A DNA stretch of 64,000 nucleotides from Colwellia sp. (lineage in GTDB: Bacteria; Pseudomonadota; Gammaproteobacteria; Enterobacterales; Alteromonadaceae), in the NCBI RefSeq assembly GCF_013215345.1, contig NZ_JABSOV010000011.1, forward strand, positions 19,021-83,020, written 5' to 3'. Below the pieces are notes generated by a model. That model searched no databases. It worked only from the letters and a program-made list of their open reading frames with translations, and had not been told where the DNA came from. The position numbers were made by a program, and so were the translations under genes. Position 1 is the stretch's first letter. Every line of letters starts with the position of its first letter. Of the stretch, positions 1 through 8,872 are shown piece after piece.

Positions 1-294
1 CCAATTTAGCGGGATTTTTATCTTGTTTTTCTCTAGTGAAAATTGCTGTTCAAAATACTGCTGGATATATAAATCGTAACTTTTATGCTCTGCTGAAAAG
101 TGAATTTGTTCCCGCTCAGCAATGGCATTTTCAATATCATGGGTGGTAAATTGATGGACTATTTCCAGGTGCTTAGTTTTGGCATTAACATTTAAGTCAG
201 TCACACCAAAGAAATAGGTGTGACCTGTAGCCGAAGCTACAAGTCCCATATAAAAGCTGATAGCAAGTAAGCACTTGGTCAACACTTTAAACAT
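1..294 (-). CDS. DUF6702-like secreted protein, partial (C-terminus beyond left edge)
   Basis: Minus-strand reading from CAT at 292-294 gives MFKVLTKCLLAISFYMGLVASATGHTYFFGVTDLNVNAKTKHLEIVHQFTTHDIENAIAEREQ..., open to base 1. The ATG overlaps the stop of the upstream M1 peptidase. Confidence 0.7.
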   Translation of the reverse strand, partial: MFKVLTKCLLAISFYMGLVASATGHTYFFGVTDLNVNAKTKHLEIVHQFTTHDIENAIAEREQIHFSAEHKSYDLYIQQYFEQQFSLEKNKIKIPLNW

Positions 295-2687
295 TATTGT
301 CCTTCTTCTTTCTCATCTTCGATTTCTTCATCCGAGATATCTTTAAGTTTCTTATTATAATCACGCATCATATCTTTTTTCTTGGCTTTATAAAGCTCAA
401 AGCGAGATTGAATAGGGCGTGCGGGCCAGTAGTTATTATTTATGTTGACGTCAGCAGTTTGCCAATTAGCATCTAAGGCAATTTCAGTAATTTCTTTATC
501 ACGAATTAGCAGTTTAGATACTTTTTTGGTGTTTCTACGCCAGATTTCCGCTGGAATATAAAGATGCTCAGTAGTGCTGTCAGCATAAGTAATATCCAGT
601 AAAATTGGCATCACTAAACCACCGTGATTAGAAAAATCGATAACATAGAACTTACTATCATTCACCAATAACTCTTGTTGCCAAGGTTCTAAATCTTTAT
701 GAGCTTTATTGTATTTATTACGGTCGGCATTAGTGGCAGTAAACTTGTCATGTTCATTATAAAAGTCTAATAACTCAGGTTTGTCTTGCGTACGCACCCA
801 TTGGCCTTTATTACGTAAATCACTGATGAATTCCGGTTGCTCGTTATCTAGTGCACGCTCCCAAGCTTCTTCGATATCAGGATTTTGACTGTTTGGACGA
901 TACAAATAGACATTATCAATAGATAAATCAACGTGATCTGTAGTGTAGAACCAGCCGCGCCAGAACCAATCTAAATCAACCGCTGAAGCATCTTCCATAG
1001 TACGGAAAAAGTCTGCTGGCGTAGGTCGCTTGAACTTCCAGCGCTGAGCATATTCTTTAAAGGCAAAGTCAAATAATTCACGACCCATAATGGTTTCGCG
1101 TAAAATATTTAATGCCGTGGCGGGTTTGCCATAAGCGTTATTACCAAACTGTAAAATAGACTCTGAGTTAGTCATAATTGGTACTTGATTATTACTTTTC
1201 ATATAGCTAGTAATTTTGGCCGCATGACCACGGCGAGATGGGTAGCCTTCTTCCCAAGCTTGCTCAGCAAGGAATTGTAAAAAGGTATTCAAGCCCTCGT
1301 CCATCCAAGTCCATTGTCGTTCATCAGAATTAACAATCATTGGAAAGTAGTTGTGACCTACTTCATGAATAATAACGCCGATTAAGCCGTATTTAGTACG
1401 ACGGGAATAGGTTTTCTCACCGGTTTTTTTATCTAGAGTAGGACGTGGACCATTGAAAGTGATCATTGGATATTCCATGCCACCGACAGGACCGTTTACT
1501 GAAATAGAAACTGGGTAAGGGTAATCAAAGGTATATTTATTGTATTGCTCCATCGTATGGATAATAGCTTCAGTTGAATACTTTTCCCAAAGAGGATTAC
1601 CTTCGTTAGGGTAAAATGACATCGCCATAGTGTCACTGTTACCTTGCTGGTAACCTTGGGCATCCCAGATGAACTTTCGGCTAGAAGCAAAAGCAAAATC
1701 GCGAATGTTTTTGGCTTTAAAGTGCCATGTTTTTGTTTTGCTACTACGTGATTGTTCATTGGCTAACGCTTCTGCTGGCGTAATGATCAACACTGGCTTG
1801 TTAGCTGTTTTAGCTTGTTTTAAACGTTTGCGTTGAGTGCTTGTTAATACTTTACTTTCATTTTGTAAAACACCCGTAGCCGCAACAACATGGTCGGCAG
1901 GTACCGTAATTTTTACATCATAGTCACCAAATTCTAAAGTGAATTCACCACTGCCTAAAAATTGTTTATTTTGCCAGCCTATTGCATCGTAATAAGCAGC
2001 GGCTCTTGGGAACCAACTGGCAATTTCATAAAGGTAGTTATCATCTTCTTTAAAGTATTCATAACCTGAACGACCACCCAGTACTTTTTGTTCATGCAAT
2101 TGGTAATGCCAGTTAATATTTATCTCGACGCTTTTACCTGATCTTAATGGTTTAGGCAGATCAATGCGCATCATAGTGCCATTGATAATATAATGTAGTG
2201 GCTTACCATTACTTGCACTTACTTTGCTTATTTCATAACCGCCATCGAACTCAGGTGCTTCTACCAGAGAACGAAAGCCTCTAAAGCTAACTTTCTTTTT
2301 ACTAGGAGCAGTACTGGTCATTTTGTTAGCAGAATCACGTTTCATGCGATTTTGGTCTAGCTGTAACCATAAGTAGCGCAAGGTATCAGGAGAGTTATTC
2401 TGATAATCCATGGTTTGCGCGCCGGTTAAACGCTGGGTTTTGTCATCTAGGGCAATGGCAATGTCGTAATCAACTTGCTGCTGCCAATATTTATGGCCTG
2501 GTGCACCAGAAGCGGTACGGTAAATATTAGGAGTAGGTAATACCTCCTCTAATTGGCGGAACTTATCATCGAAGGGAGCTTTACTTGCTTGGCTATTTGC
2601 TGACAGTAGGCCAGAAAATGCCAGTACTAGGCCTATTAAGGCAGTAGACGTTGAATATTTCATAATTTTCCAGTGTAGATTTAGCAC
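294..2687 (-). CDS. M1 family metallopeptidase (aminopeptidase N-like)
   Basis: 797 aa; contains GGMEYPMITF and the zinc motif HEVGHNYFPMIVNSDERQWTWMDEGLNTF (HExxH...E); N-terminal signal-like segment. Confidence 0.9.
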   Translation of the reverse strand: MLNLHWKIMKYSTSTALIGLVLAFSGLLSANSQASKAPFDDKFRQLEEVLPTPNIYRTASGAPGHKYWQQQVDYDIAIALDDKTQRLTGAQTMDYQNNSPDTLRYLWLQLDQNRMKRDSANKMTSTAPSKKKVSFRGFRSLVEAPEFDGGYEISKVSASNGKPLHYIINGTMMRIDLPKPLRSGKSVEININWHYQLHEQKVLGGRSGYEYFKEDDNYLYEIASWFPRAAAYYDAIGWQNKQFLGSGEFTLEFGDYDVKITVPADHVVAATGVLQNESKVLTSTQRKRLKQAKTANKPVLIITPAEALANEQSRSSKTKTWHFKAKNIRDFAFASSRKFIWDAQGYQQGNSDTMAMSFYPNEGNPLWEKYSTEAIIHTMEQYNKYTFDYPYPVSISVNGPVGGMEYPMITFNGPRPTLDKKTGEKTYSRRTKYGLIGVIIHEVGHNYFPMIVNSDERQWTWMDEGLNTFLQFLAEQAWEEGYPSRRGHAAKITSYMKSNNQVPIMTNSESILQFGNNAYGKPATALNILRETIMGRELFDFAFKEYAQRWKFKRPTPADFFRTMEDASAVDLDWFWRGWFYTTDHVDLSIDNVYLYRPNSQNPDIEEAWERALDNEQPEFISDLRNKGQWVRTQDKPELLDFYNEHDKFTATNADRNKYNKAHKDLEPWQQELLVNDSKFYVIDFSNHGGLVMPILLDITYADSTTEHLYIPAEIWRRNTKKVSKLLIRDKEITEIALDANWQTADVNINNNYWPARPIQSRFELYKAKKKDMMRDYNKKLKDISDEEIEDEKEEGQ

Positions 2688-2825
2688 ACGTTTTTATAGA
2701 GTGTATACAATATTTAATACTGATCTGGCTTTTATATCACAATCAGCAACACCTTGTTACTTACAAAGAGTCATTTGCGATAAAAAGCTAATTAATTAGG
2801 ATAAATGGATAGAGGGTAATGAAGA

Positions 2826-3266
2826 TCAGACTTGAGTACAGTTTTTACAGCTGCCATGTGCTTCAACGATTTGATGACTGATGGTGAAACCATTGGCATC
2901 AGCCATAGTGCGCAAAGCTAAATCAAAGTTATTAGATTGTATTTCTTCAACATGGCCACATTGGTCGCAAATTAATAGTTGCACCGGGTGATTACATTCA
3001 CCGAAATGATGACACATGATAAAGGCATTAATGGACTCTATTTTATGCACAAAGCCCTGTTTAGATAAAAAATCTAAAGCACGATAAATGGTGGCTGGTT
3101 TAGCCGCAGCATCTAATTCTTTTAGTTCAGCTAATAGATCGTAGGCGCCAACAGCCCCTTGATGATTAGCCAATAGTAAAAAAACTTGTTCTCTTACTTT
3201 AGTAAAACGAGCGCCTTTTTTTTGGCAAACGAGTTGTGCTTGATGTAATAAAGATTCTGCCGTCAT
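2826..3266 (-). CDS. zur: Fur-family transcriptional repressor (Zur-like)
   Basis: 146 aa; Fur-family fold PATIYRALDFLSKQGFVHKIES, CDQCGHV and C-terminal CKNC zinc-binding motifs. Confidence 0.8.
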   Translation of the reverse strand: MTAESLLHQAQLVCQKKGARFTKVREQVFLLLANHQGAVGAYDLLAELKELDAAAKPATIYRALDFLSKQGFVHKIESINAFIMCHHFGECNHPVQLLICDQCGHVEEIQSNNFDLALRTMADANGFTISHQIVEAHGSCKNCTQV

Positions 3267-3454
3267 GGTGCTATTCGGATATTTTTAGTCTAGGAGTTGA
3301 TTAGTTTTCCAGTGTAGCATAGCTCTTTATCAGGACGTAAATATTTTTAGCTTGGCCAATTCACTAGCTAGCATGGCTTGTTAGTGAATGGTTTATATCT
3401 TGGTTATAAACCATTCGCCATTTATTTACCCTTACATTACAATGAGGTTCATTT

Positions 3455-3480
3455 GTCAAAAGACAGCGCTGTCTTTTGAC
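3455..3480. promoter_or_regulatory. Perfect 26-bp palindrome, candidate LacI/NagR-type operator
   Basis: GTCAAAAGACAGCGCTGTCTTTTGAC equals its own reverse complement; lies 33 bp upstream of the 3514 CDS. Confidence 0.6.
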
Positions 3481-3513
3481 CTTATTTGATGGTTAACCTG
3501 CTAGGAAATTAAC

Positions 3514-4590
3514 ATGACCCGTTATCTCGCGCTCGATGCTTTTAGAGGCATTACCATAGCTTTAATGATTTTAGTGAATACGCCGGGAACCTGGTCGCAT
3601 GTTTATGCGCCCTTATTACATGCAGAGTGGCATGGCGCTACACCAACGGATTTAGTCTTCCCATTTTTCTTATTCATCATTGGTTCTGCGATGTTCTTCT
3701 CTTTCAAAAAGAGTAACTTTGCTGCCAGCCCCGAGCAATTTAAACGAATTATTAAACGTGGTTTTATCATGTTTTTTATTGGCTTTATGTTAAATGTTAT
3801 TCCATTTACTACTAATATCGATGATTGGCGCATTATGGGAGTATTACAGCGTATAGGTATCGCGTATGCGGTAGCGGCTTGCTTAGTATTAATACTAAAT
3901 CGCAGTGGCATATTCATAGTGTCAGCGGTAATCTTATTAGCGTATTGGGCATTACTCTTGAGTGTTGGTGATGGGGCGTTAACCATTGACGGTAATATTA
4001 TTCGTCAGCTTGATTTAGCCGTACTTGGCGCTAACCATATGTATACTATGCGCGGTGTTGCTTTTGAGCCGGAAGGGTTATTAAGTACCATTCCTGCCAT
4101 TGTTAATATGCTGCTTGGTTTTGAACTAACGCGTTATTTAACCAGTATTAAAGATAAAAAAAGTAGTGTTATTAAGTTAACTCTTATTGGCGGCTTAGCC
4201 ATTGGCTTTGGTGCATTATGGAGTTTAGTTCTACCCATTAATAAGTCATTATGGACACCATCGTATGTGATTTATAGCACAGGTTTTGCTTGTCTATTAT
4301 TGGCAGCCTTTATCTGGTTAATTGATATCATGAAACAAGTTAAACTTGCTCAGCCTTTACTGGTCTATGGTACCAACCCATTATTTGTTTATGTATTGTC
4401 ATTCTTAGTGGTGACGCTATATTTCCACATAAATATTGGCGATAGCAATATGTATGCTTGGCTATATCAGCAGCTTAGTTCGGTATTACCAGCGAAATTA
4501 GCATCCTTTATTTTTGCTTTTTCACATGTGGCACTTTTCTGGTATGTGTCATTAAAGCTCTATCAACGCAAAATATTCATCAAAATTTAG
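3514..4590 (+). CDS. nagX: NagX-like / heparan-alpha-glucosaminide N-acetyltransferase-family membrane protein (DUF5009)
   Basis: 358 aa multi-TM; MTRYLALDAFRGITIALMILVNTPGTWSHVYAPLLHAEWHGATPTDLVFPFFLFIIGSAM is typical of the family. Confidence 0.8.
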   Translation: MTRYLALDAFRGITIALMILVNTPGTWSHVYAPLLHAEWHGATPTDLVFPFFLFIIGSAMFFSFKKSNFAASPEQFKRIIKRGFIMFFIGFMLNVIPFTTNIDDWRIMGVLQRIGIAYAVAACLVLILNRSGIFIVSAVILLAYWALLLSVGDGALTIDGNIIRQLDLAVLGANHMYTMRGVAFEPEGLLSTIPAIVNMLLGFELTRYLTSIKDKKSSVIKLTLIGGLAIGFGALWSLVLPINKSLWTPSYVIYSTGFACLLLAAFIWLIDIMKQVKLAQPLLVYGTNPLFVYVLSFLVVTLYFHINIGDSNMYAWLYQQLSSVLPAKLASFIFAFSHVALFWYVSLKLYQRKIFIKI

Positions 4591-4750
4591 TGACATTATC
4601 TTAGCCGTTAATTTCAACGTGAACTTCTTAAGTTAACGGCTTAAAAGACTATCAAAAAGCCTTGTTTTTGTTATGCTTAACTAATAAAGAATGATTGTTA
4701 ATTATTATTTATTAGCTAAGTAAAGTAAAAATAAGGAGTCTTTTCTACGA

Positions 4751-6106
4751 GTGAATAAAGCTAAACTCAGCCAAGATGAAAACTTGTCATTCAAAGTCAG
4801 TCATCAGCTATTGCCGCAAGATTATCAGCGTATCGATCTCTACTTCTCACTTCCGGTTGAAATGGGCATCAATCCTAGTACCCTCAACGAAGAAGAATTT
4901 TTTTACTCCAACATTAAAAGCCATAGTGCTTATTATGCGGATAAATTACACCTGCCGTTAGTCAGAAGCCGTTTTATTAGCCAAAATAAAGGTGAACAAA
5001 GCGATTACCGGCTAAACCTTAATTTATATTCTTACCAAGTAAAAAAGGCACTGGATGCCGATATCAAGCAAACATTAAAGCTAAAAACAGCGGAAGAATT
5101 TTATCCTGCGGCAATTGAGTTGGCAGAGCAAACGCAATCCTTGACCAAAAAATTACGACGTTATACTCCCTCCGATAACAAACTTATCTCTTTTTTTGAA
5201 AATGCCGACAACTATTTAAGCTGGCATATAGAGCAATCATTTTTAAAGTTATTAACGTTAGGGCCAAAGAGTTCTGAATTTACCCCTGAACGTGAGTTGC
5301 TGTTGAGTTTATGTAAAGGTGAAAATAGCTATCGCGTTGATAATAAATATAACTCTCAAGTTACCCTAGACGACGCTAACCGTATCACCAATAAAATGCG
5401 TTTATTACAACGGTTAATAGAGTATGGTGTGGTCTTTAAACGGCAAACCCGTTATTTGAACCTTAACTTAAAGCGATTAGTGCGTGGTGTGGTAACCGCA
5501 ATTATCATGGCTTTTGTTATGGTGTTGGTATTGAATGCTCGTTCGAATTTTACCGAAGTGACAGTGGCGTTAGTAGCCTTTCTTGGCCTTATTTATGGTT
5601 TACGAGAAACCTTTAAAGAGGACTTAACCAGTCTAATATGGCGTAAAATTCAAAAAGGCCGACCTAAATGGCAAAATCTATTTACCCATAGCGTCACCAA
5701 AAAGCGGGTTTTAAGTCAAATTCTGTGGCTAGAATATATCAGCAGTAAAGATTTGCCTAAGTCAGTGAATGCATTGTTTCAGCAGCGCAGACAGCAAAAC
5801 AAACAAGATGCGCAATTATTGCATTTTCGCTGTGATAACAAGGTTATGGCGAAAGAATTTTTACCGGGTTATGATGAAATTCAGCAACAAACCTTTTTTA
5901 ACTTAACGCCTTTTGTTCGTTTTTTGAAAAAAGGCGCAGGTCGACTATATAGTTTAGATGGCCAGAAAATTTCTAGCCAAGGGGTTGAGCGGCGTTATCA
6001 AATCAACCTTATATTACGTCATGTATATAAAGGCGAAGAATCATTGCAACGTTTTAAAATCACCTTGAATCGCTCAGCAATTGTCAATATCGAACCCATA
6101 GGCTAA
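4751..6106 (+). CDS. Conserved hypothetical protein with two predicted TM helices
   Basis: 451 aa ORF with a hydrophobic stretch VVTAIIMAFVMVLVLN...VTVALVAFLGLIYGL; no family recognised. Confidence 0.7.
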   Translation: MNKAKLSQDENLSFKVSHQLLPQDYQRIDLYFSLPVEMGINPSTLNEEEFFYSNIKSHSAYYADKLHLPLVRSRFISQNKGEQSDYRLNLNLYSYQVKKALDADIKQTLKLKTAEEFYPAAIELAEQTQSLTKKLRRYTPSDNKLISFFENADNYLSWHIEQSFLKLLTLGPKSSEFTPERELLLSLCKGENSYRVDNKYNSQVTLDDANRITNKMRLLQRLIEYGVVFKRQTRYLNLNLKRLVRGVVTAIIMAFVMVLVLNARSNFTEVTVALVAFLGLIYGLRETFKEDLTSLIWRKIQKGRPKWQNLFTHSVTKKRVLSQILWLEYISSKDLPKSVNALFQQRRQQNKQDAQLLHFRCDNKVMAKEFLPGYDEIQQQTFFNLTPFVRFLKKGAGRLYSLDGQKISSQGVERRYQINLILRHVYKGEESLQRFKITLNRSAIVNIEPIG

Positions 6107-6370
6107 TACCAAGTCCATTAAGTTTGTTCCCACTCAGAGCTTGCCAGCGTTTTGAGAACAAATAGAACTTTTTTTGCATATAGTCACTCTATATGAAAGA
6201 AATTTTATGCGGTTATCGAATGGCTGGAAAACTCCCAAGGGCGAGTTTAAAAGGCTGACATGCTGCGTTATTGATTTTGATAAGGGAATAACCATTATCT
6301 ACAATCAATGCCTGGCCTCTGAGCCTTTTAACTCTCGCTGAATTGGAAGAAACTTATTGGAATTGGTATA
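6104..6370. repeat. MITE-like interspersed repeat, family A copy 1
   Basis: TAATACCAAGTCCATTAAGTTTGTTCCCACTCAGAGC...CTCTCGCTGAATTGGAAGAAACTTATTGGAATTGGTATA; ends are inverted repeats; homologous to 8183-8450 and 49623-49890. Confidence 0.85.
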
Positions 6371-6494
6371 TAGTCACTTTAGCTAAGCAAAGGTAAATTT
6401 AAGCTGTTGCTATTAGCACTTATCTATTACTTGCTTTTATTGCTTGTTTTCCCTACAATACGCCTCCTTAATTCAGCCTGAACTTTTTGTTCCT

Positions 6495-6552
6495 TGCCTC
6501 AACTGGTGTTGGCTGAGCCAGACTATGAGGCTACAACCGTAAGGAGCTCGTA
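6495..6552 (+). promoter_or_regulatory. Candidate S6:S18 ribosomal leader
   Basis: Leader immediately before rpsF: CTCAACTGGTGTTGGCTGAGCCAGACTATGAGGCTACAACCGTAAGGAGCTCGTAATG, with paired segments and a CCG close to the RBS, as described for S6:S18-binding leaders. Confidence 0.45.
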
Positions 6553-6993
6553 ATGCGTCATTACGAAATCGTATTTATGGTTCACCCTGATCAGAGTGAA
6601 CAAGTGTCTGGTATGATCCAGCGCTACACAGACTTGATTAATGCTGCTGAAGGCAAAATCCACCGTCTTGAAGACTGGGGCCGTCGCCAATTAGCATACC
6701 CAATCAATAAACTACACAAAGCACACTATGTTCTTATGAACATTGAAGCGCCACAGTCAGTTATTGATGAGTTAGAAACAGCTTTCCGTTATAACGAAGT
6801 TGTTATTCGTAACATGATCATGCGTACTAAAGACGCGGTAACTGAAGCATCGCCTATGGCTGCTGCTAAAGATGACCGTCGTGACGATCGTCGTGATGAC
6901 CGTCGCGAAGTTAAGAAAGAAGTTACTACTGCGCCAGTTGAAGCTAAAGAAGTCTCTACAGAAGAGAAGTCTGAAGAAGCTGCTAGCGAATAA
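6553..6993 (+). CDS. rpsF: 30S ribosomal protein S6
   Basis: [29 protein letters not shown]...; followed by priB-rpsR-rplI. Confidence 0.97.
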   Translation: MRHYEIVFMVHPDQSEQVSGMIQRYTDLINAAEGKIHRLEDWGRRQLAYPINKLHKAHYVLMNIEAPQSVIDELETAFRYNEVVIRNMIMRTKDAVTEASPMAAAKDDRRDDRRDDRREVKKEVTTAPVEAKEVSTEEKSEEAASE

Positions 6994-7000
6994 GTAATTT

Positions 7001-7315
7001 GTGATGCTCTCGCAAGAGAATTGCCTAGTGTTGGTTGGTGAGGTAGTAAGAACACCAAAACAGTCAACTAGCCCAGCTGGTATTGCTCATAGTCAGTTTT
7101 CAATAGACCATAAGTCTATACAAAATGAAGCCGGCATGAATCGACAAGCATTTGTCAGAATACAAGTTGTTGCTACAGGTAAATTATCACACTTAACACG
7201 TGAATTAGTTGCTGGACAAAATGTAAAAGTGAGTGGTTTTATCAACCGCCACGAATCTAGAAACGGAAACCCGCTTTTAGTGTTACATGCCCAGCAAATT
7301 GAAATGATTAATTAG
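7001..7315 (+). CDS. priB: Primosomal replication protein N (PriB)
   Basis: 104 aa OB-fold-like protein (CLVLVGEVVRTPKQSTSPAGIAHSQFSIDHKS...VLHAQQIEMI) between rpsF and rpsR. Confidence 0.9.
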   Translation: MMLSQENCLVLVGEVVRTPKQSTSPAGIAHSQFSIDHKSIQNEAGMNRQAFVRIQVVATGKLSHLTRELVAGQNVKVSGFINRHESRNGNPLLVLHAQQIEMIN

Positions 7316-7368
7316 GCTTTATTTACTAACGGAATCGTTATTTAAATAAAACCATATTGGAGAACTCC

Positions 7369-7596
7369 ATGTCTCGTTTTTTTAGACGCCGTAAGTTTTG
7401 TCGCTTCACAGCGGAAGGCGCAACTTCTATTGATTATAAAGATGTTGCTACTTTAAAAAACTATATCACTGAAAGTGGTAAAATTGTTCCTAGCCGTATC
7501 ACTGGTACTGCTGCTAAATATCAACGTCAATTAACTCGTGCGATCAAACGCGCTCGTTACTTGTCATTGTTACCATACACAGACTTACACAAGTAA
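7369..7596 (+). CDS. rpsR: 30S ribosomal protein S18
   Basis: [50 protein letters not shown] at 7369 with RBS TTGGAGAA rather than the track start 7357. Confidence 0.97.
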   Translation: MSRFFRRRKFCRFTAEGATSIDYKDVATLKNYITESGKIVPSRITGTAAKYQRQLTRAIKRARYLSLLPYTDLHK

Positions 7597-7614
7597 GCTT
7601 AAAAGGGGTTTATT

Positions 7615-8067
7615 ATGGAAGTAATTCTTCTAGACAAAATCGCCAAATTAGGCGGCCTTGGTGACAAGGTATCTGTTAAATCAGGTTATGCACGTAACTA
7701 CTTATTACCACAAGGTAAAGCAGTATTTGCATCTGAAGCTAACGTTGAGCACTTTGAAGCTCGTCGTGCTGACATCGAAGCTAAATTAGCTGAAGTATTA
7801 GCCGCAGCTGAAGCTCGTGCAGCGAAAATTGTTGAGTTAGCTGAAGTTACTATCGCATCAAAATCTGGTGACGAAGGTAAATTATTCGGTTCTATTGGTA
7901 CTCGTGATATCGCTGATGCGATCACTGAAGCTGGCGTTGAAGTTGCTAAAGCTGAAGTACGTTTACCATTAGGTGCTATCCGCGAAACAGGTGAATTCGA
8001 AATCGTTATTCACTTACACACTGATGTTGATACTAGCATCAAAGTTGTAGTTATCGCTGAAGCATAA
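7615..8067 (+). CDS. rplI: 50S ribosomal protein L9
   Basis: [37 protein letters not shown]. Confidence 0.97.
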   Translation: MEVILLDKIAKLGGLGDKVSVKSGYARNYLLPQGKAVFASEANVEHFEARRADIEAKLAEVLAAAEARAAKIVELAEVTIASKSGDEGKLFGSIGTRDIADAITEAGVEVAKAEVRLPLGAIRETGEFEIVIHLHTDVDTSIKVVVIAEA

Positions 8068-8110
8068 TAACTTTGTCATAGCGTTAAGCTATAGCGATTA
8101 AGTTATTAAT

Positions 8111-8150
8111 AAAAACACCGCACTCTCTTTGAGGTTGCGGTGTTTTTTTA
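8111..8150 (+). terminator. Rho-independent terminator after rplI
   Basis: AACACCGCA-CTCTCTTTGAGGT-TGCGGTGTTTTTTT. Confidence 0.85.
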
Positions 8151-8182
8151 TGGCTATTTTTTACTCTTTAAGTCGGATAAAG

Positions 8183-8450
8183 TAATACCAATTTGACTAA
8201 GTTTGTTCCCACTCAGAGCTTGTCAGCGTTTTGAGAACAAATTGAATTTTTTTGCATATAGTCACTCTATATGAAAGAAATTCAGTGCGGTTATCTAATC
8301 GCTGAAAATCTCCCGCAGGGCGAGTTTAAAAGGCTTACATGCTACGTTATTGATTTTGACAATGGAATAACCATTCTCTTCAATCAATGCCTTGCCTCTA
8401 AGCCTTTTAACTCTCGCTGAGTGAGAAGAAACTTAATCAAAATGGTATAA
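8183..8450. repeat. MITE-like interspersed repeat, family A copy 2
   Basis: TAATACCAATTTGACTAAGTTTGTTCCCACTCAGAGC...CTCTCGCTGAGTGAGAAGAAACTTAATCAAAATGGTATAA; inverted terminal repeats of about 30 bp. Confidence 0.88.
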
Positions 8451-8453
8451 GTA

Positions 8454-8486
8454 TAAAAAAAGTTGGCGTCATTACAACGCCAACCA
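8454..8486 (-). terminator. Minus-strand-oriented terminator-like hairpin
   Basis: Top strand AAAAAAAGTTGGCGTCATTACAACGCCAAC; on the minus strand GTTGGCGTTGTAATGACGCCAACTTTTTTT. Confidence 0.6.
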
Positions 8487-8670
8487 AAATGGAGCAGGAA
8501 AGTCGAATTAAATGCTCGCATTTTAACTAGTATTGAAACCACTTGATAACCTTACTAGAAAAACTATTAACGTGCTCAGCAACCAGGAAAAGCTGCTTAG
8601 CATGTTTGCTCGTGTAAATTAATTACGCTTGTTACCTAGACAGTTTGCCGTGTAATGCCACCGAAATGTT

Positions 8671-8701
8671 ACACTTTTCTATCACATGTTGATACTTTTC
8701 T
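8671..8701 (+). promoter_or_regulatory. Composite AraC-type operator candidate, site 1
   Basis: ACACTTTTC-TATCACATGTT-GATACTTTTCT; same sequence and spacing as at 16953-16983 and 20926-20956. Confidence 0.7.
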
Positions 8702-8872
8702 GTTTGTTTTTACACGGCGACTTTTTCCGGTAAATTAGTGTTTAATCCAAGCTAATTACTTTGGTTTTATCGGTATTAATATCATCAGTTACAGTTGTTT
8801 TTTAAAGGCTTTATAGTAGAGTGTAGGTTAGTTTATTTCTTTATTCCGTCGTGGTTGGGTGTTAAAAACATT

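Noticed and set aside
6789-7067. 92-aa minus-strand ORF antisense to rpsF/priB
   Set aside because: Lies opposite well-supported ribosomal genes; its composition mirrors the DDRR repeat and no family is recognisable.
8480-8530. TGGAGCAGGAAAGTCGAATT... resembling the complement of a tRNA 3' end
   Set aside because: Only the terminal bases resemble a tRNA-Gly complement; T-arm, anticodon arm and cloverleaf cannot be formed.
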